Shown here piece by piece: positions 9,132 to 9,787 of a DNA stretch of 9,787 nucleotides. A program made the position numbers and the translations under genes. This stretch comes from an uncultured Fidelibacterota bacterium (lineage in GTDB: Bacteria > Marinisomatota > Marinisomatia > SCGC-AAA003-L08 > GCA-002707645), in assembly GCA_913020255.1 (NCBI GenBank), contig CAJWAW010000024.1:1-9787 (forward strand), given 5' to 3'. The number at the start of each line of letters is the position of its first letter. The first letter of the stretch is position 1. Below the pieces are notes generated by a model. It was not told the DNA's origin, searched no databases, and was given only the letters and a program-made list of their open reading frames with translations.

Positions 9132-9787
9132 TGTTTAAGAAGGTATTAGTAGCAAACCGTGGTGAAATTGCATTAAGAGTAATTAGGGCATGTAAAGAAT
9201 TAAATATAGAAACTGTTGCAGTATACTCAGATGTAGATAGCTTATCACTGCACACAAAATTTGCAGATGAAGCTATATGTATTGGTCCAGCAAACTCATC
9301 GAAAAGTTATTTGAATATTCCTGCTATTATTGCAGCAGCTGAGCTAACAAATGTAGATGCTATTCATCCTGGTTATGGTTTTTTATCTGAAAATCCTGAC
9401 TTTTCAGAAATATGTACAGATAATAAGCTTACTTTTATAGGCCCATCAGCTGACATTATTAGAACTATGGGTGATAAATCCGAAGCTAAAAAAACAATGA
9501 AAAAAATTGGAGTCCCTGTTATTCCAGGTTCTGATGGGAATGTTCAAAATCTCGAGGATGGAATTAATATAGCAGATGAAATAGGTTATCCAATTATAAT
9601 AAAAGCAGCATCAGGTGGTGGCGGAAGAGGAATGAGAGTTGTAAATAATAGAAGTGATTTTGAATTAGCGTTTAATACAGCTACTTCCGAGGCTAAATTA
9701 TCATTCAATGATGATAGAGTATATATTGAAAAATTTTTCACATCTCCTAAGCATATTGAAATACAAATAATTTGCGATAAAAATAAT
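9131..9787 (+). CDS. accC: Biotin carboxylase subunit of acetyl-CoA carboxylase (AccC), N-terminal part (partial)
   Basis: This is the first 219 codons of biotin carboxylase, cut by the window end (the family is about 445-500 residues). The enzyme uses ATP and bicarbonate to carboxylate biotin on AccB, encoded immediately upstream. The N-terminal Rossmann-like domain begins [18 protein letters not shown] (3-20) and contains [11 protein letters not shown] (79-89). The ATP-grasp domain shows MGDKSEAK (113-120, with K116 of the nucleotide site), [17 protein letters not shown] (155-171, with K158 and the Gly-rich loop) and [13 protein letters not shown] (200-212). All of these agree with E. coli AccC positions. 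The start ATG shares its A with the accB stop, so translation is probably coupled. No Shine-Dalgarno sequence is visible. A pyruvate or propionyl-CoA carboxylase subunit would share this domain, but the pairing with accB makes AccC most likely. Confidence 0.94.
   Translation, partial: MFKKVLVANRGEIALRVIRACKELNIETVAVYSDVDSLSLHTKFADEAICIGPANSSKSYLNIPAIIAAAELTNVDAIHPGYGFLSENPDFSEICTDNKLTFIGPSADIIRTMGDKSEAKKTMKKIGVPVIPGSDGNVQNLEDGINIADEIGYPIIIKAASGGGGRGMRVVNNRSDFELAFNTATSEAKLSFNDDRVYIEKFFTSPKHIEIQIICDKNN

Noticed and set aside
9070..9255. 61-codon open frame on the minus strand
   Set aside because: It is antisense to the accB/accC junction, whose + strand products are strongly conserved.

Overview
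The window is a compact, AT-rich stretch of bacterial chromosome in which every recognisable gene lies on the + strand. The lipoprotein-export (Lol-type) permeases, a lipoprotein with TPR-like helices, and a DnaK carrying the N-terminal-domain insertion typical of Gram-negative bacteria all point to a diderm bacterium. Overlapping genes, very short spacers and low GC suggest a streamlined genome. An uncultivated marine lineage such as Marinimicrobia (SAR406) or a relative of the Bacteroidota/Chlorobiota would fit. That placement is an inference from style and gene content, because no rRNA or marker phylogeny is available here.

Region 1 (1-5494) reads as one overlapping transcription unit. It holds the 3' end of lysS (lysyl-tRNA synthetase), two FtsX-fold permeases of the LolC/LolE type, a LolD-type ATPase and a full-length ClpC AAA+ unfoldase. 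Consecutive genes overlap by 23, 23, 14 and 8 nt. LolC/E-LolD extracts lipoproteins from the inner membrane, and ClpC feeds proteins to ClpP.

Region 2 (5495-7962) starts with an 85-nt spacer holding three regularly spaced GTAC-centred half-sites, a candidate stress operator or alternative hairpin. Then come dnaK and a small Cys-anchored lipoprotein that overlaps the end of dnaK and has TPR-like helices.

Region 3 (7963-9787) starts with a 90-nt AT-rich spacer containing a perfect TATAAT. It is followed by efp (elongation factor P), accB (biotin carboxyl carrier protein, TTG start) and the first 219 codons of accC (biotin carboxylase, cut by the window edge). AccB and AccC together perform the biotin-carboxylation half-reaction of acetyl-CoA carboxylase, the first committed step of fatty-acid synthesis.

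No mobile element, CRISPR array, RNA gene, phage gene or defence system was seen, and there is no gene-free stretch longer than 300 bases. These are mostly core genes. The points that deserve a second look are the dnaK upstream repeat cluster, the overlap architecture and a few motif variants. I did not find a convincing undescribed system.
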